Below are positions 8,503-16,767 of a stretch of DNA of 64,000 nucleotides, one piece after another. A program made the position numbers and the translations under genes. How positions within the stretch are numbered: the first letter of the stretch is position 1; each line of letters begins with the position of its first letter. The stretch lies in contig CAXXOK010000010.1 in NCBI GenBank assembly GCA_963664595.2, forward strand, positions 1,054,001-1,118,000. Reading direction: 5' to 3'. A model generated the notes under the pieces. It was not told the DNA's origin, did no database searches, and was given only the letters and a program-made list of their open reading frames with translations. Source of the stretch: CAXXOK01 sp963664595. Its GTDB lineage: Bacteria > Bacillota > Clostridia > Christensenellales > Aristaeellaceae.

Positions 8503-9413
8503 ATGGATAATACCCTTCTGATCATGGCGGCTGGCATGGGAAGCCGGTACGGCGGTGACAAGCAGATTGAGGGCATGGGCCCCCAACAATGAAATCCTGC
8601 TGGAATACTCCGTATACGATGCGCTTCAAGCCGGTTTCAACAAGGTTGTGTTCATTATCAAGCATGACTTTGAGGACCGCATCCACGAAATGATCGGCGA
8701 TAAGCTGGCCCGCCAGGCCAAGGTGGAGTATGTGTTTCAGGATTTCAGTTCTCTGCCCGCCTGGTACCGCATGCCCGAGGAACGCAAAAAAACCGTTTGG
8801 CACAGTACATGCCGTGCTGTGCGCCAAGAACGTCATTCACGAGCCGTTTGTGGTCATCAACGCGGACGATTACTACGGCCGCACTCCCTACCACACCATC
8901 CTTTCACATCTGCACACCTTGAAACCCGAAAAGGAAGCCTGCATGGTATGCTACCGCCTGAAAAACACTGTAAGCGATCACGGGCATGTAACGCGGGGTG
9001 TCTGCGAGATCAATGAGGCCGGTAAACTATGCCAGCTGACGGAGACTTATAAAATCCAGCGATTTGCGGACGGCACCATCCGCGACACCCATACCGATCC
9101 CAACGGCGTTGTGCTGGACCACGAATGCCTGGTCAGCATGAACATGTTCGGATATACCCCCTGGTTTTTTAATATCGCTGAAAAGCGCTTTGACCGTTTC
9201 CTCAAATCCCTGCCGGATGACGAGCTGAAGGCGGAGTACGTGCTGCCCACGCTCACCGACCATATGATGCGCGACGAAGGGCTGACCGTGGATGTGCTGA
9301 CCACAGATTCGGAATGGTTCGGCGTAACCTATCAGGCGGATAAGCCCTATGTGCAGCAACAGCTGCTTTCCATGCATCAAAGCGGCTTCTACCCCAATAC
9401 GCTGTTTGCATAA
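8503..9413 (+). pseudogene. NDP-sugar nucleotidyltransferase, broken by two single-base frameshifts
   Basis: Read across three frames this is one complete nucleotidyltransferase of about 302 residues. It begins MDNTLLIMAAGMGSRYGGDKQIEGMGP (nucleotide-binding loop), continues NNEILLEYSVYDALQAGFNKVVFIIKHDF and then PFGTVHAVLCAKNVIHEPFVVINADDYYG (metal-binding aspartates). The first break is a run of five C (8580-8584) where four would keep the frame. The second is a run of seven A (8786-8792) where six would. Both are one-base insertions in homopolymers, and the protein is otherwise undamaged, so a sequencing or assembly error is as likely as real inactivation. Between the sugar transferase and galE it would supply an NDP-sugar such as UDP-glucose. 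Confidence 0.82.
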
Positions 9414-9424
9414 AGGAGTATCGA

Positions 9425-10441
9425 ATGAAAATATTATTGACGGGCGGCGCGGGTTATATCGGATCGCATACCTATGTGGCGTTGTGCGCGGCGGGGCACG
9501 AGGCGGTAATCGCGGACAACCTGTACAACAGTTCCCCCATCGTTTGCAAGCGGCTGGAAGCCATCACCGGCAAACCCGTTCTTTTTCACGAGGTGGATAT
9601 CTGCGACGCCGAAGCCATGGACAAGCTTTTTACACAGTACGGGTTTGACGCCGTCATCCACTTTGCAGGCTACAAGGCGGTAGGCGAAAGCGTGGCAAAG
9701 CCGCTGATGTATTACCGTAATAATCTGGACAGCACCCTGACGCTGTGCGAAACCATGAAAAAGCACGGTGTAAGCCGTCTCGTTTTCTCTTCCTCCGCCA
9801 CGGTATACAACGCTTCCGCGCCTTCGCCGCTGGGCGAGGATATGCTTGTGGGCGGGTGCACCAATCCATACGCATGGACGAAGTATATGATTGAGATCAT
9901 GCTTGCCGATATCGCCCGTGCCAATCCGGAATGGTCAGTGGCGCTGCTGCGGTATTTCAACCCGATCGGCGCACACGAAAGCGGAACCATCGGCGAGGAC
10001 CCCGTAGGAATTCCCAACAACCTGATGCCCTACATCACGCAGGTAGCGTCCGGCGTACGGGAAAAGCTAAGTGTCTTTGGCAATGATTATCCCACGCCGG
10101 ACGGCACCGGTGTGCGCGATTACATCCATGTGGTGGACCTCGCCAAAGGCCATCTGATCGCCTGCGACTACCTGCTCACGCATACCGGCTGTGAAGCGTT
10201 CAACCTGGGAACCGGCGTAGGTTACAGCGTGCTGGATGTTGTGAAGGCCTTCGAGCGTGTTTCGGGCGTACCCATCCCCTATGTGGTCACAGACAGGCGC
10301 CCAGGAGATCTGGCAACCTGTTATTCCAATCCGGCCAAAGCCGGTAAAGTGCTCGGCTGGAAAGCGGAAAAGGACCTGGACGATATGTGCCGCGATTCCT
10401 GGCACTGGCAAAGCCTGAACCCCAAGGGTTACCGAAGCTGA
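9425..10441 (+). CDS. galE: UDP-glucose 4-epimerase
   Basis: The 338-residue short-chain dehydrogenase-type enzyme interconverts UDP-glucose and UDP-galactose. The N-terminal NAD-binding motif is TGGAGYIGSHT, the catalytic serine is in VFSSSATVYNAS, and the catalytic pair is YAWTK in CTNPYAWTKYMIE. RYFNPIGAHESG and the C-terminal DYIHVVDLAKGH and RRPGDLATCYSNP are typical of GalE. It begins 11 bases after the nucleotidyltransferase stop with AGGAG upstream, so it is in the same operon and probably provides galactose units for the surface glycan. Confidence 0.96.
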   Translation: MKILLTGGAGYIGSHTYVALCAAGHEAVIADNLYNSSPIVCKRLEAITGKPVLFHEVDICDAEAMDKLFTQYGFDAVIHFAGYKAVGESVAKPLMYYRNNLDSTLTLCETMKKHGVSRLVFSSSATVYNASAPSPLGEDMLVGGCTNPYAWTKYMIEIMLADIARANPEWSVALLRYFNPIGAHESGTIGEDPVGIPNNLMPYITQVASGVREKLSVFGNDYPTPDGTGVRDYIHVVDLAKGHLIACDYLLTHTGCEAFNLGTGVGYSVLDVVKAFERVSGVPIPYVVTDRRPGDLATCYSNPAKAGKVLGWKAEKDLDDMCRDSWHWQSLNPKGYRS

Positions 10442-10475
10442 TCTATCGGCGGCGGAGAGTTATCGTATTTTACTG

Positions 10476-10704
10476 AGCATGCTTTATAGCATGCTTCAGG
10501 CTGTCAAAAAAGAAGGGTCCAGGGCTGAAAGCCCTGGTCAGGGTGCAGGGGTGAAACCCTTGCCGGGGATTGGGGTGGAACCCCAAAGGCTTGCGTTAGA
10601 ACAAAGGGGTAAGCGAGCGAACAGCGCCGAATGCGCTATGAAGCGAGCGGCGATAACGACCCGAAGAGGTTCTTTGACAGGCGAAGCATGCTGTATGGCA
10701 TGCT
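10476..10704. repeat. 229-bp inverted-repeat element (MITE-like or structured intergenic repeat)
   Basis: The two ends are imperfect inverted copies of about 33 bases (10476-10508 and 10673-10704). Each has the plan AGCATGC, five or six bases, GCATGCTTC, then a short link and CTGTCAAA read inward. Each end is itself a GCATGC hairpin. Between them lie three consecutive short hairpins with GAA or GGA loops: CCAGGGCT-GAA-AGCCCTGG, GGGGT-GAA-ACCCT and TTGGGGT-GGA-ACCCCAA. No convincing gene is inside. The element fills the gap between galE and the TetR promoter. It may be a non-autonomous transposable element or a cloverleaf repeat; no target-site duplication is obvious. Confidence 0.6.
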
Positions 10705-10709
10705 TTTTT
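10684..10709 (+). terminator. Rho-independent terminator formed by the right end of the inverted-repeat element
   Basis: AAGCATGC (10684-10691) pairs with GCATGCTT (10698-10705) around a six-base loop, and six T follow from 10704. It would end transcripts coming from galE just before the next promoter. Confidence 0.65.
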
Positions 10710-10731
10710 CACATTTTCTGCCAAACAAGGA

Positions 10732-10760
10732 TTGACAATTTTCATCCTTTGTCTTATTAT
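10732..10760 (+). promoter_or_regulatory. Sigma-A promoter of the tetR-ABC exporter operon
   Basis: TTGACA at 10732-10737 and TATTAT at 10755-10760 are exactly 17 bases apart, 45 bases before the regulator start. TetR family regulators usually bind palindromes over their own promoter; none longer than a few bases is evident here. Confidence 0.8.
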
Positions 10761-10805
10761 GACCATATCGTCTTTATTAGTCATACGTTATTCGGAGGTG
10801 ATCAC

Positions 10806-11405
10806 ATGCCCAAGTCCTTTACCGAAAAGGAGAAGACCTATATCCGGGATCGGCTGATCCGTGAAGCCGAAGCCTGCCTGGCTATGTACGGTGTGCGAAA
10901 AACCACCGTGGATGAGCTGGTGCACCGGGCGGGGATCCCCAAGGGTACGTTTTATCTGTTTTATGAGTCCAAGGAGGCTCTGATCTTTGATGTGATCCTG
11001 AAGCTGAATACGGAGGTACAGCAGCAATTGCTCCAGACCATCGCCGTTATGGGGGCAAAGCCGAGCGTAGAGCAACTTACGGACATCATCCTCGGATTTT
11101 ATCAGTCGCTGGATGGCAGCTTTTTGCTCAAGCTGATTGAAAACGGAGAGCTGGAATTCCTGTTGCAGAAAGCCCCGCCGGAAGTTGCCCACATCAATGC
11201 GATGGAGGACGACGCCATGGCCGCCCGGCTGATGGCGCTATTCCCCGAAGCGAACGCCCAGCAGGCCGAGCTGATCAGCGCGGCAATGCGGGGCGCCTTT
11301 CTGATGATGCTGCACAAAAAAGAAATCGCCTATGAACCGTTTTCTGATGTTCTGCGGCTCATGATCCGCGGTATTATTTTGCAAATGTTTGGAGGCCAAC
11401 CATGA
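10806..11405 (+). CDS. TetR/AcrR family transcriptional regulator
   Basis: The 199-residue protein has an N-terminal helix-turn-helix (about residues 12-58) with the TetR pattern TTVDELVHRAGIPKGTFYLFYESKEALIFDVI. The ligand-binding C-terminal domain is family-specific and not recognisable. The start is ATG 10806 with GGAGGTGA eight bases upstream. Its last codon overlaps the ABC ATPase start by ATGA, so regulator and exporter are one transcription unit. It probably represses the operon until a toxic ligand binds. Confidence 0.93.
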   Translation: MPKSFTEKEKTYIRDRLIREAEACLAMYGVRKTTVDELVHRAGIPKGTFYLFYESKEALIFDVILKLNTEVQQQLLQTIAVMGAKPSVEQLTDIILGFYQSLDGSFLLKLIENGELEFLLQKAPPEVAHINAMEDDAMAARLMALFPEANAQQAELISAAMRGAFLMMLHKKEIAYEPFSDVLRLMIRGIILQMFGGQP

Positions 11406-12250
11406 TTACCGTCCAAAATCTGGTATTCAGCTACACGCACAAGCCTTTCATCCGGGATCTCAGCTTTGAGGTAAAAAGCGGGGAGATTTTCGGCTTTCTC
11501 GGCCCGTCCGGCGCGGGGAAAAGCACACTTCAAAAGATCCTGATCGGTCTGCTGCCCCGCTATGGCGGCAACGTGCTGGTAAACGGAGCTGAAGTGAAGC
11601 ATGCCGGAAAAGAGTTTTATGAAACTGTCGGCGTGGATTTTGAGTTTCCCAGCCTGTACGAAAAGCTGACGGCATGGGAGAACCTGACCTTCTTCGCCTC
11701 GCTGTATCCCGCCCATCGGGAGATCGACATGCTGCTGCGCGCCATCGGGCTGTATCAGGACGCGGATAAAAAGGTATCCGAGTATTCCAAGGGGATGAAA
11801 TCGCGGCTGAACTTCATCAAAGCGTTGCTGCACTCCCCCTCGCTGCTGTTTCTGGATGAACCGACCAATGGGCTGGACCCCTCCAATGCCCGCGTTATGA
11901 AGGAGTTGATTCTCCGGGAAAAGGCGGCGGGCCGTACCATCATCCTAACCACCCATAATATGTACGACGCTACCGAGCTTTGCGACCGGGTGGCGTTTAT
12001 CGTAGACGGCTCCATTGCCGCGCTGGATACGCCCGCGGCACTGATGACCCGCAAAGGTGCGGAGCAGCTGCGCTATACCTGGCGCGCCTCCAACGGCGAG
12101 CTGCTGGAGCGCACCGTGCCGCTTTCGATGACCGCCGCGGATGAAACGCTCTGCACGCTTATCCGGGACAATAAGCTGGTCTCCATCCATTCCTCCGAAC
12201 CGACGCTCAACGATGTGTTCGTTGAGATTACCGGGAGACATCTGCAATGA
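11402..12250 (+). CDS. ABC-2 type exporter, ATP-binding protein
   Basis: The 282-residue ATPase drives an efflux pump formed with the next two genes. Walker A is GPSGAGKST near residue 38, the signature is SEYSKGMKSRLN, Walker B is LLFLDEPTNGLDPSN and the switch histidine is in ILTTHNMYDATELCD. The final 80 residues form the extension common in drug and antibiotic exporters of this type. It overlaps the TetR gene upstream and the permease downstream, each by four bases. The substrate is unknown; a hydrophobic drug or peptide is plausible. Confidence 0.93.
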   Translation: MITVQNLVFSYTHKPFIRDLSFEVKSGEIFGFLGPSGAGKSTLQKILIGLLPRYGGNVLVNGAEVKHAGKEFYETVGVDFEFPSLYEKLTAWENLTFFASLYPAHREIDMLLRAIGLYQDADKKVSEYSKGMKSRLNFIKALLHSPSLLFLDEPTNGLDPSNARVMKELILREKAAGRTIILTTHNMYDATELCDRVAFIVDGSIAALDTPAALMTRKGAEQLRYTWRASNGELLERTVPLSMTAADETLCTLIRDNKLVSIHSSEPTLNDVFVEITGRHLQ

Positions 12251-12930
12251 AAACCACAGCCTTGCTGCGGGGTGATATCCGCTTCCAGTTCCGGTACGGG
12301 TTTTACGGTATCTATCTGGTTTTTACCCTGGTTTACATCGGCCTGCTGAATGCCCTGCCGCAGGCATGGCGCGCCGATGCAGCGCTGATCATGATCTTTA
12401 CCGATCCGGCGGCCATGGGCCTGTTCTTTATGGGTGCGATTGTGCTGTTCGAAAAAAACGAGCATGTGCTGGATTCCCTTGCCGTATCCCCCGTGAGCGC
12501 ACGGGACTATGTGCTTTCCAAGCTGATATCCATCGGGGTTATCTCCACAGCGGCTGCCCTTGCCATCGCCTTGGCTGCCGGGGTACTGTACAACCCCTTG
12601 CTGTTTCTGGTTTCGGTATTCCTGTGCTCTTGCCTGTTTTCCGCACTGAGCCTGATCGCCGCCTGCAAAGTTAAAACGCTGAATCAGTTCTTCCTTGTCG
12701 TCGTCCCGATCGAAGTGCTGGTAACGGTACCAGCCATTTTGTGGATGTTCTGGTTTCCGTCCGGGCTTTTGCTGCTGCACCCCGGCGTGAGCATGCTGGC
12801 GTTGTGCTCCGGTTTGGGAAATCCCCTGCTGCCCCTTGCCTCCCTGCTGATCTGGACAATTATCATTGGCCTTCTCGCGGAAAAAACCGTTAGCCGAATG
12901 CTGCAGTCCGTAGGAGGAATCACCTTATGA
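12247..12930 (+). CDS. ABC-2 type exporter, permease subunit 1
   Basis: The 227-residue protein has about six hydrophobic helices (for example FYGIYLVFTLVYIGLLNAL, AAALAIALAAGVLYNPLLFLVSVFLC and LLPLASLLIWTIIIGLLAEK). The cytosolic stretch FEKNEHVLDSLAVSPVSARDYVLSKLI is typical of ABC-2 permeases that pair with a drug-type ATPase. It overlaps the ATPase gene and the second permease gene by ATGA. Two different permeases suggest a heterodimeric channel. Confidence 0.87.
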   Translation: MKTTALLRGDIRFQFRYGFYGIYLVFTLVYIGLLNALPQAWRADAALIMIFTDPAAMGLFFMGAIVLFEKNEHVLDSLAVSPVSARDYVLSKLISIGVISTAAALAIALAAGVLYNPLLFLVSVFLCSCLFSALSLIAACKVKTLNQFFLVVVPIEVLVTVPAILWMFWFPSGLLLLHPGVSMLALCSGLGNPLLPLASLLIWTIIIGLLAEKTVSRMLQSVGGITL

Positions 12931-13640
12931 GAGCTACCGCGCGTTCGTTTCAAATGTTTATCCGTCAAATCCGTTCCGACAGCATGCTGTATCTGTTCTG
13001 CTTCCTGCCGTTTGTGGTGGCCGCCGTGTTCCGCTTCGGGATCCCGTTTCTGGAGACGCAGCTTTGCGCCGTATTTGGCAAGCCTGCCATCCTGGCGGAT
13101 TATTACCTGTTGTTTGATCTGTTTCTGGCCGTGTTCGCCCCGTACTTTCTGGTGTTCATCTCCGCCATGGTAATGCTTACGGAGATTGATGAGCGCACCG
13201 CCGCCTATCTGGCTGTTACCCCAATCCAAAGGCGGGGCTATCTGCTCTCGCGCCTGCTGTACCCTGCGGTGTTTTCCATGTTCATCTCGGCGGGGCTGAT
13301 GCTGTGCTGCACGCTGACGCCGTGGACGCCCCTTCATATCTTGCTCGTATGCCTGTTGTCCGTTGTGCTGTGTATCCCCGTAGCCATGCTGGTGGTCGTG
13401 TTTTCCCATAACCGCGTAGAAGGCATGGCGCTGGCAAAGCTGGCCGGACTTGTGCTCTTCGGGCTGCCGGTTCCGTTTTTTCTGACAACCAATGATCAGT
13501 ACCTTTTTGCCTGGCTGCCGTCGTATTGGATGGCCAGGGTATTTGTGCGCGCCGACTATCTGGCCATTCTCCCCGCTTTGTTGATCTCCTTCGCCTGGAT
13601 CTGGGTGCAATACCGGCGGTTTTCCGCCAAGCTGCTATAA
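12927..13640 (+). CDS. ABC-2 type exporter, permease subunit 2
   Basis: The 237-residue membrane protein resembles the first permease in plan: six hydrophobic segments and a cytosolic LTEIDERTAAYLAVTPIQRRGYLLSRLLYP stretch that matches the equivalent VSPVSARDYVLSKL region of its partner. It overlaps that partner by four bases and is the last gene of the operon. The stop is followed directly by the debris of the hydrogenase-like pseudogene, with no clear terminator. Confidence 0.86.
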   Translation: MRATARSFQMFIRQIRSDSMLYLFCFLPFVVAAVFRFGIPFLETQLCAVFGKPAILADYYLLFDLFLAVFAPYFLVFISAMVMLTEIDERTAAYLAVTPIQRRGYLLSRLLYPAVFSMFISAGLMLCCTLTPWTPLHILLVCLLSVVLCIPVAMLVVVFSHNRVEGMALAKLAGLVLFGLPVPFFLTTNDQYLFAWLPSYWMARVFVRADYLAILPALLISFAWIWVQYRRFSAKLL

Positions 13641-13689
13641 TGCCTTGCTATGCAGATCGAATTTACTCACTGACGCTTGTGCAGCCTTT

Positions 13690-14342
13690 TCATATGCATT
13701 GCCGCAAAATGCAGGGCTCAATGAATGCCCCCGTGCAGGAGGCTGGATAGCATTGATCTGATTGGCGGTTGCCATCATCGGGGATATAGTTTTGGATATA
13801 CAACCAAATAGTGCCGGGTATTGGGTGCTAATATTGCTAATAAGCGCAAAGCCGCAGGAGTTGGGCATCACACCGTTTTTTTCCAATACCTTCACAAACT
13901 TCATCAGCCTCCTGTTGGATGACCAGATTCCCGCCCATCGCAACCTTCACCACATCCTGAAAGCCAAGCATTTTATGTTGCCGAGTGCCTTGCCTACCTG
14001 TGTATCATCCAGCGCATCCACATTGGATGGCGGTACCATCGCAATAATCGATGGCTAACGGTTCTTGAGTTTCTCTGCCGCGTAAACCAGATCGCTGCAG
14101 CCCTGCACCATGCAAAAAAGGCACATCTGCACACAGACTCCGCAGCGGATGCACTTTTCGTCATCAATAGCCGCTTCCCCATAAAAGTTCACGGTAATAC
14201 CGCCCGTGGGGAAAGTGCTCATACAGGGGCGTTTATTGTCCGATATAGCGTTACACGGACATACCCAATAGCTGCCATATTCTATACATTTATCGTGATT
14301 GATTAAATATTCATACAATTTAATCTGTTTGCTGGATTGTGT
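13690..14342 (-). pseudogene. Decayed monomeric [FeFe]-hydrogenase-like protein
   Basis: On the minus strand pieces of one protein lie in order across several frames. First comes a ferredoxin region (HDKCIEYGSYWVCPCNAISDNKRPC, then PTGGITV and IDDEKCIRCGVCVQMC) in which the first cluster has lost cysteines. An in-frame TAG at 14055-14057 precedes SIIAMVPPSNVDALDDTQVGKALG. A frameshift leads to MLGFQDVVKVAMGGNLVIQQEADE. A second leads to KNGVMPNSCGFALISNIS, with ISKTISPMMATANQI. A third leads to AFIEPCILRQC, where intact relatives have FIGPCIAKK. The order and motifs match the H-cluster half of short [FeFe]-hydrogenase-like proteins. The N-terminus and the rest of the C-terminus are missing. 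The gene cannot be functional. Confidence 0.75.
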
Positions 14343-14601
14343 TCATACAAATCGAAGCAAAAACCCTGCATTGAGGGTTTAAAAACGCAATTCGTTACTA
14401 CACTGCCGATTGAGCACAGGGCATTGATTCAGCATTTGCCCAAGCAAATGAAACCAATGCCCCGTGTAATGATGGTTTGGATTTTTGTCGGATTGTGCTT
14501 TTGAAAGCCACATCAGTAGCGCCGAGTTGTCAAGGCTTTCTCAAACTCTAGCTGGCGGAAAGATAACGTACTAGCGCACAGTATATTAGTTCATCGTTTC
14601 C
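14343..14601. other. Intergenic region with hairpins, no gene seen
   Basis: This gap between the hydrogenase-like pseudogene and the TM1266-like gene contains a nested hairpin: CACAGGGCATTG (14415-14426) pairs with 14455-14466 around an inner GCATTTGC/GCAAATG stem. The single mismatch becomes G-U when read as minus-strand RNA. The last 60 bases (about 14541-14600) resemble a stretch at about 61508-61567. I see no open frame worth calling. Confidence 0.5.
14357..14380 (-). terminator. Candidate terminator downstream of the TM1266-like gene
   Basis: Read on the minus strand, AAACCCT (14380-14374) pairs with AGGGTTT (14367-14361) around six bases and is followed by further T. It is about 220 bases past the stop of the 84-residue gene, so the assignment is tentative. 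Confidence 0.4.
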
Positions 14602-14856
14602 CTAGTTCAGGTCCATCAGCTTTGCGGTAACGCCTTCCAGCTTGCTCAGGTCCTGCACCAGCTGCTCCACCTCCGCTTTTTCGCCGCAGGGCTGGAGCAT
14701 GATGATGCCGAAGTTCGCGCATTCGTCCTCGCTGATATCATGCATGCCAAGGCGGGTTTTGATCTTGCATCCGTTCTTTGTCAGCACTTCCTGCAGGCGT
14801 TGGGCATTGCTTACGCGGTTATCCATTTTGATTCCGATAAGATAATTACAATTCAT
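14602..14856 (-). CDS. Small ferredoxin-fold/ACT-like protein, possibly TM1266-type hydrogenase regulator
   Basis: The 84-residue protein begins NCNYLIGIKMDNRVSNAQRLQEVLTKNGC and continues KTRLGMHDISEDECANFGIIMLQP, a pattern of one beta-alpha-beta ACT-like fold. The TM1266 family (annotated as putative regulator of iron-only hydrogenase systems) has this length and layout, including the R(I/L)G motif after the first helix. Its position just upstream of a hydrogenase-like pseudogene on the same strand supports that reading. The start is ATG 14856, preceded by AAAAGGAGAG; an extension to 14889 would lie across that site. It is intact although its neighbour has decayed. Confidence 0.55.
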   Translation of the reverse strand: MNCNYLIGIKMDNRVSNAQRLQEVLTKNGCKIKTRLGMHDISEDECANFGIIMLQPCGEKAEVEQLVQDLSKLEGVTAKLMDLN

Positions 14857-15068
14857 CTTGTTTCTCTCCTTTTGGCTGTGGGGGGACATAAGTTTTCATG
14901 ATTGTGGTGATAAAGTATTCCTGTCTCTGCCAGTATAACCATTTTCTCAGAAGGATAAACAATTTTCAAGTCCCGGTCCGTCATAATTCATAATAGCAGT
15001 TAATTTCTTATCATCGAACATAATTTCTCACTTAACGCCATGATTCCCTGTCTTTTTTCCGTTTGCCG

Positions 15069-15097
15069 TTCCCAAAAGCCGTCAATGCGGTTATAAT
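15069..15097 (+). promoter_or_regulatory. Candidate promoter of xpt
   Basis: TATAAT at 15092-15097 has a weak -35 match TTCCCA at 15069-15074, 17 bases upstream. The leader to the xpt start is under 50 bases, too short for a purine riboswitch, and I see no riboswitch core there. Confidence 0.45.
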
Positions 15098-15144
15098 GGA
15101 ACAGATATTATTTTTCGAACAAAAAGTTGGATGGAGATTTTGCC

Positions 15145-15717
15145 ATGGAATTAGTCAAGGAACGCATACTGAGAGACGGCCGGGTCAAGGATGAAGAGAT
15201 CATCAAGGTGGATGGATTTCTAAACCATCAGATTGATATTCAGCTGATGGATGCCATCAGCAAGGAATTCAAGCGCCTGTTCGCGGACGAAAAGATAACC
15301 AAGGTGATCACCATCGAGGCCAGCGGGATTGCCATCGCTTGTTTCACAGCTTTGCAGTTCAATGTTCCCATGGTGTTTGCCAAGAAATCCGAGAGCAAAA
15401 ACATAGACGGCGAAGTATATAAAACAACCGTTACCAGCTTTACCCGCGGACGGGATTACACCGTGATTTTAGAAAAGCGATACCTGTCCGCCGACGACCG
15501 CATCATCATCATCGACGATATTCTGGCAACCGGCAAAGCCCAGCAGGGGTTGCTGGATATCAGCCGCCAGGCCGGGGCCACCGTGGCCGGTATCGGTATC
15601 GTGATCGAAAAGGGTTTTCAGGGCGGCGGCGACGAGCTGCGCAAGGCCGGATACAATGTACAGAGCCTTGCCATCATCGACAGCATGAAAGACTGCAAGG
15701 TAAAATTCCGCGACTGA
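15145..15717 (+). CDS. xpt: Xanthine phosphoribosyltransferase
   Basis: The 190-residue salvage enzyme makes XMP from xanthine and PRPP. The PRPP-binding motif is RIIIIDDILATGKA (about residues 117-130), and ASGIAIACFTALQFNVPMVFAKKSES and the N-terminal LKERILRDG-like start fit Xpt closely. The start is ATG 15145 behind GGATGGAG; a TTG at 15127 in the same frame is less likely. Xanthine from this salvage route enters the GMP pathway through guaA, which is also in this window. The convergent BMP-type importer next door probably brings in nucleosides, so the two loci fit purine salvage. Confidence 0.92.
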   Translation: MELVKERILRDGRVKDEEIIKVDGFLNHQIDIQLMDAISKEFKRLFADEKITKVITIEASGIAIACFTALQFNVPMVFAKKSESKNIDGEVYKTTVTSFTRGRDYTVILEKRYLSADDRIIIIDDILATGKAQQGLLDISRQAGATVAGIGIVIEKGFQGGGDELRKAGYNVQSLAIIDSMKDCKVKFRD

Positions 15718-15736
15718 AACCCCTTAGATACAGAGA

Positions 15737-15769
15737 ACCCTTCCGCAGCATGTGCGGAAGGGTCTTTTA
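15737..15769 (+). terminator. Rho-independent terminator after xpt
   Basis: A perfect 11-bp stem, ACCCTTCCGCA (15737-15747) with 15753-15763, has a five-base loop and is followed by CTTTTAT. It lies between the convergent xpt and importer genes and may serve both. Confidence 0.85.
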
Positions 15770-15794
15770 TATTGATGTCTGTGTATCCCGTCGG

Positions 15795-16766
15795 TTATCG
15801 GTCCTCGCGGAAATACGGCAGCCCCAGGCTCTCCGGCGGCTGGTTTTCGTGCTTTCTGCGTATGGAAACCACAATCAGCACGATGATCGTCACCACATAC
15901 GGCAGCATTTTGAAAAGCTCCTGAGAGGACCGGGTCAGTCCGCCGATATAGAAATACAACCAGAACAACACCCCGAACAGATAGGAGCCCCAAATCGCCT
16001 GTTTGGGCTTCCAGCGTGCAAAAATCACCAGTGCTACGGCCAGCCAGCCCAGTTTTTCTATGCCGCCGTCGTTCGCCCAGGTGCCTTTAATATAGTCCAT
16101 CACATAATACAGTCCGCCCAGCCCGGTGATAGCCGCGCCGATGCAGGTGGACAGGTATTTGTATTTTCCCACGCTGATTCCGGCGGCGTCGGCCGTCGCC
16201 GGGTTTTCTCCCACGGCGCGCAGGTTAAGCCCCTTGCGCGTCCTGCCAAAGAACCAGCTCATGATAAACGCCAGGATGATGGCGACGTACACCATAAAGC
16301 CCAGCGAGGACAATACCCCCACATTGGAAAGAAACGGCAGGGTTGCCCGGTAGGCGCCGCTCGTCGCGGCCACGGAAATCTGCCCCACGCCCCCGGCCAT
16401 CTTGTTCATCGCGCCGCCGAAAAAGTTTGCGACGCCCGAGCCGAAAATTGTCAGCGTCAGGCCGGTTACATTTTGGTTGGCCCGCAGCGTAATGGTGAGA
16501 AAGCTGTAGATGAAACCACCCAATACGGAGGCCGCCAGCGCGCAAAGCAGCGCAATGATCAGCCCGACAAACGGCACGGGCGTTGTCGTGTAGGTTTCAT
16601 ACAGGAAAGAACCGGCCAGTCCGGCGATACCGCCCAGGTACATAATACCCGGTACGCCCAGGTTCAGGTTGCCCGATTTTTCCGTCAGTATCTCTCCCAG
16701 GGCACCGAACAGGATCACCGTGCCGAACACCAGAGCGGCCTGCAACAAAGAAAGTATGCGATCCAT
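15795..16766 (-). CDS. BMP-type nucleoside ABC importer, permease subunit 2
   Basis: The 323-residue protein belongs to the branched-chain/ribose-type permease superfamily as found in BmpA-linked nucleoside importers (NupQ/YufQ-like). It begins with a hydrophobic segment and the family signature LGEILTEKSGNLNLGVPGIMYLGG, and later has LRAVGENPATADAAGISVGKYKYLST, the EAA-like cytosolic loop. About eight to ten membrane helices are visible. It starts one base after the previous gene ends and is the last gene of a four-gene operon. Confidence 0.9.
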   Translation of the reverse strand: MDRILSLLQAALVFGTVILFGALGEILTEKSGNLNLGVPGIMYLGGIAGLAGSFLYETYTTTPVPFVGLIIALLCALAASVLGGFIYSFLTITLRANQNVTGLTLTIFGSGVANFFGGAMNKMAGGVGQISVAATSGAYRATLPFLSNVGVLSSLGFMVYVAIILAFIMSWFFGRTRKGLNLRAVGENPATADAAGISVGKYKYLSTCIGAAITGLGGLYYVMDYIKGTWANDGGIEKLGWLAVALVIFARWKPKQAIWGSYLFGVLFWLYFYIGGLTRSSQELFKMLPYVVTIIVLIVVSIRRKHENQPPESLGLPYFREDR

Positions 16767-16767
16767 A

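Noticed and set aside
13762..14058. A 98-codon plus-strand frame between the ABC exporter and the ferredoxin-like fragment
   Set aside because: It lacks a ribosome site, and the minus strand of the same bases carries ordered fragments of a hydrogenase-like protein.
14890..15144. Possible purine riboswitch upstream of xpt
   Set aside because: No purine aptamer core or expected loop sequences were found, and the promoter candidate lies too close to the gene.
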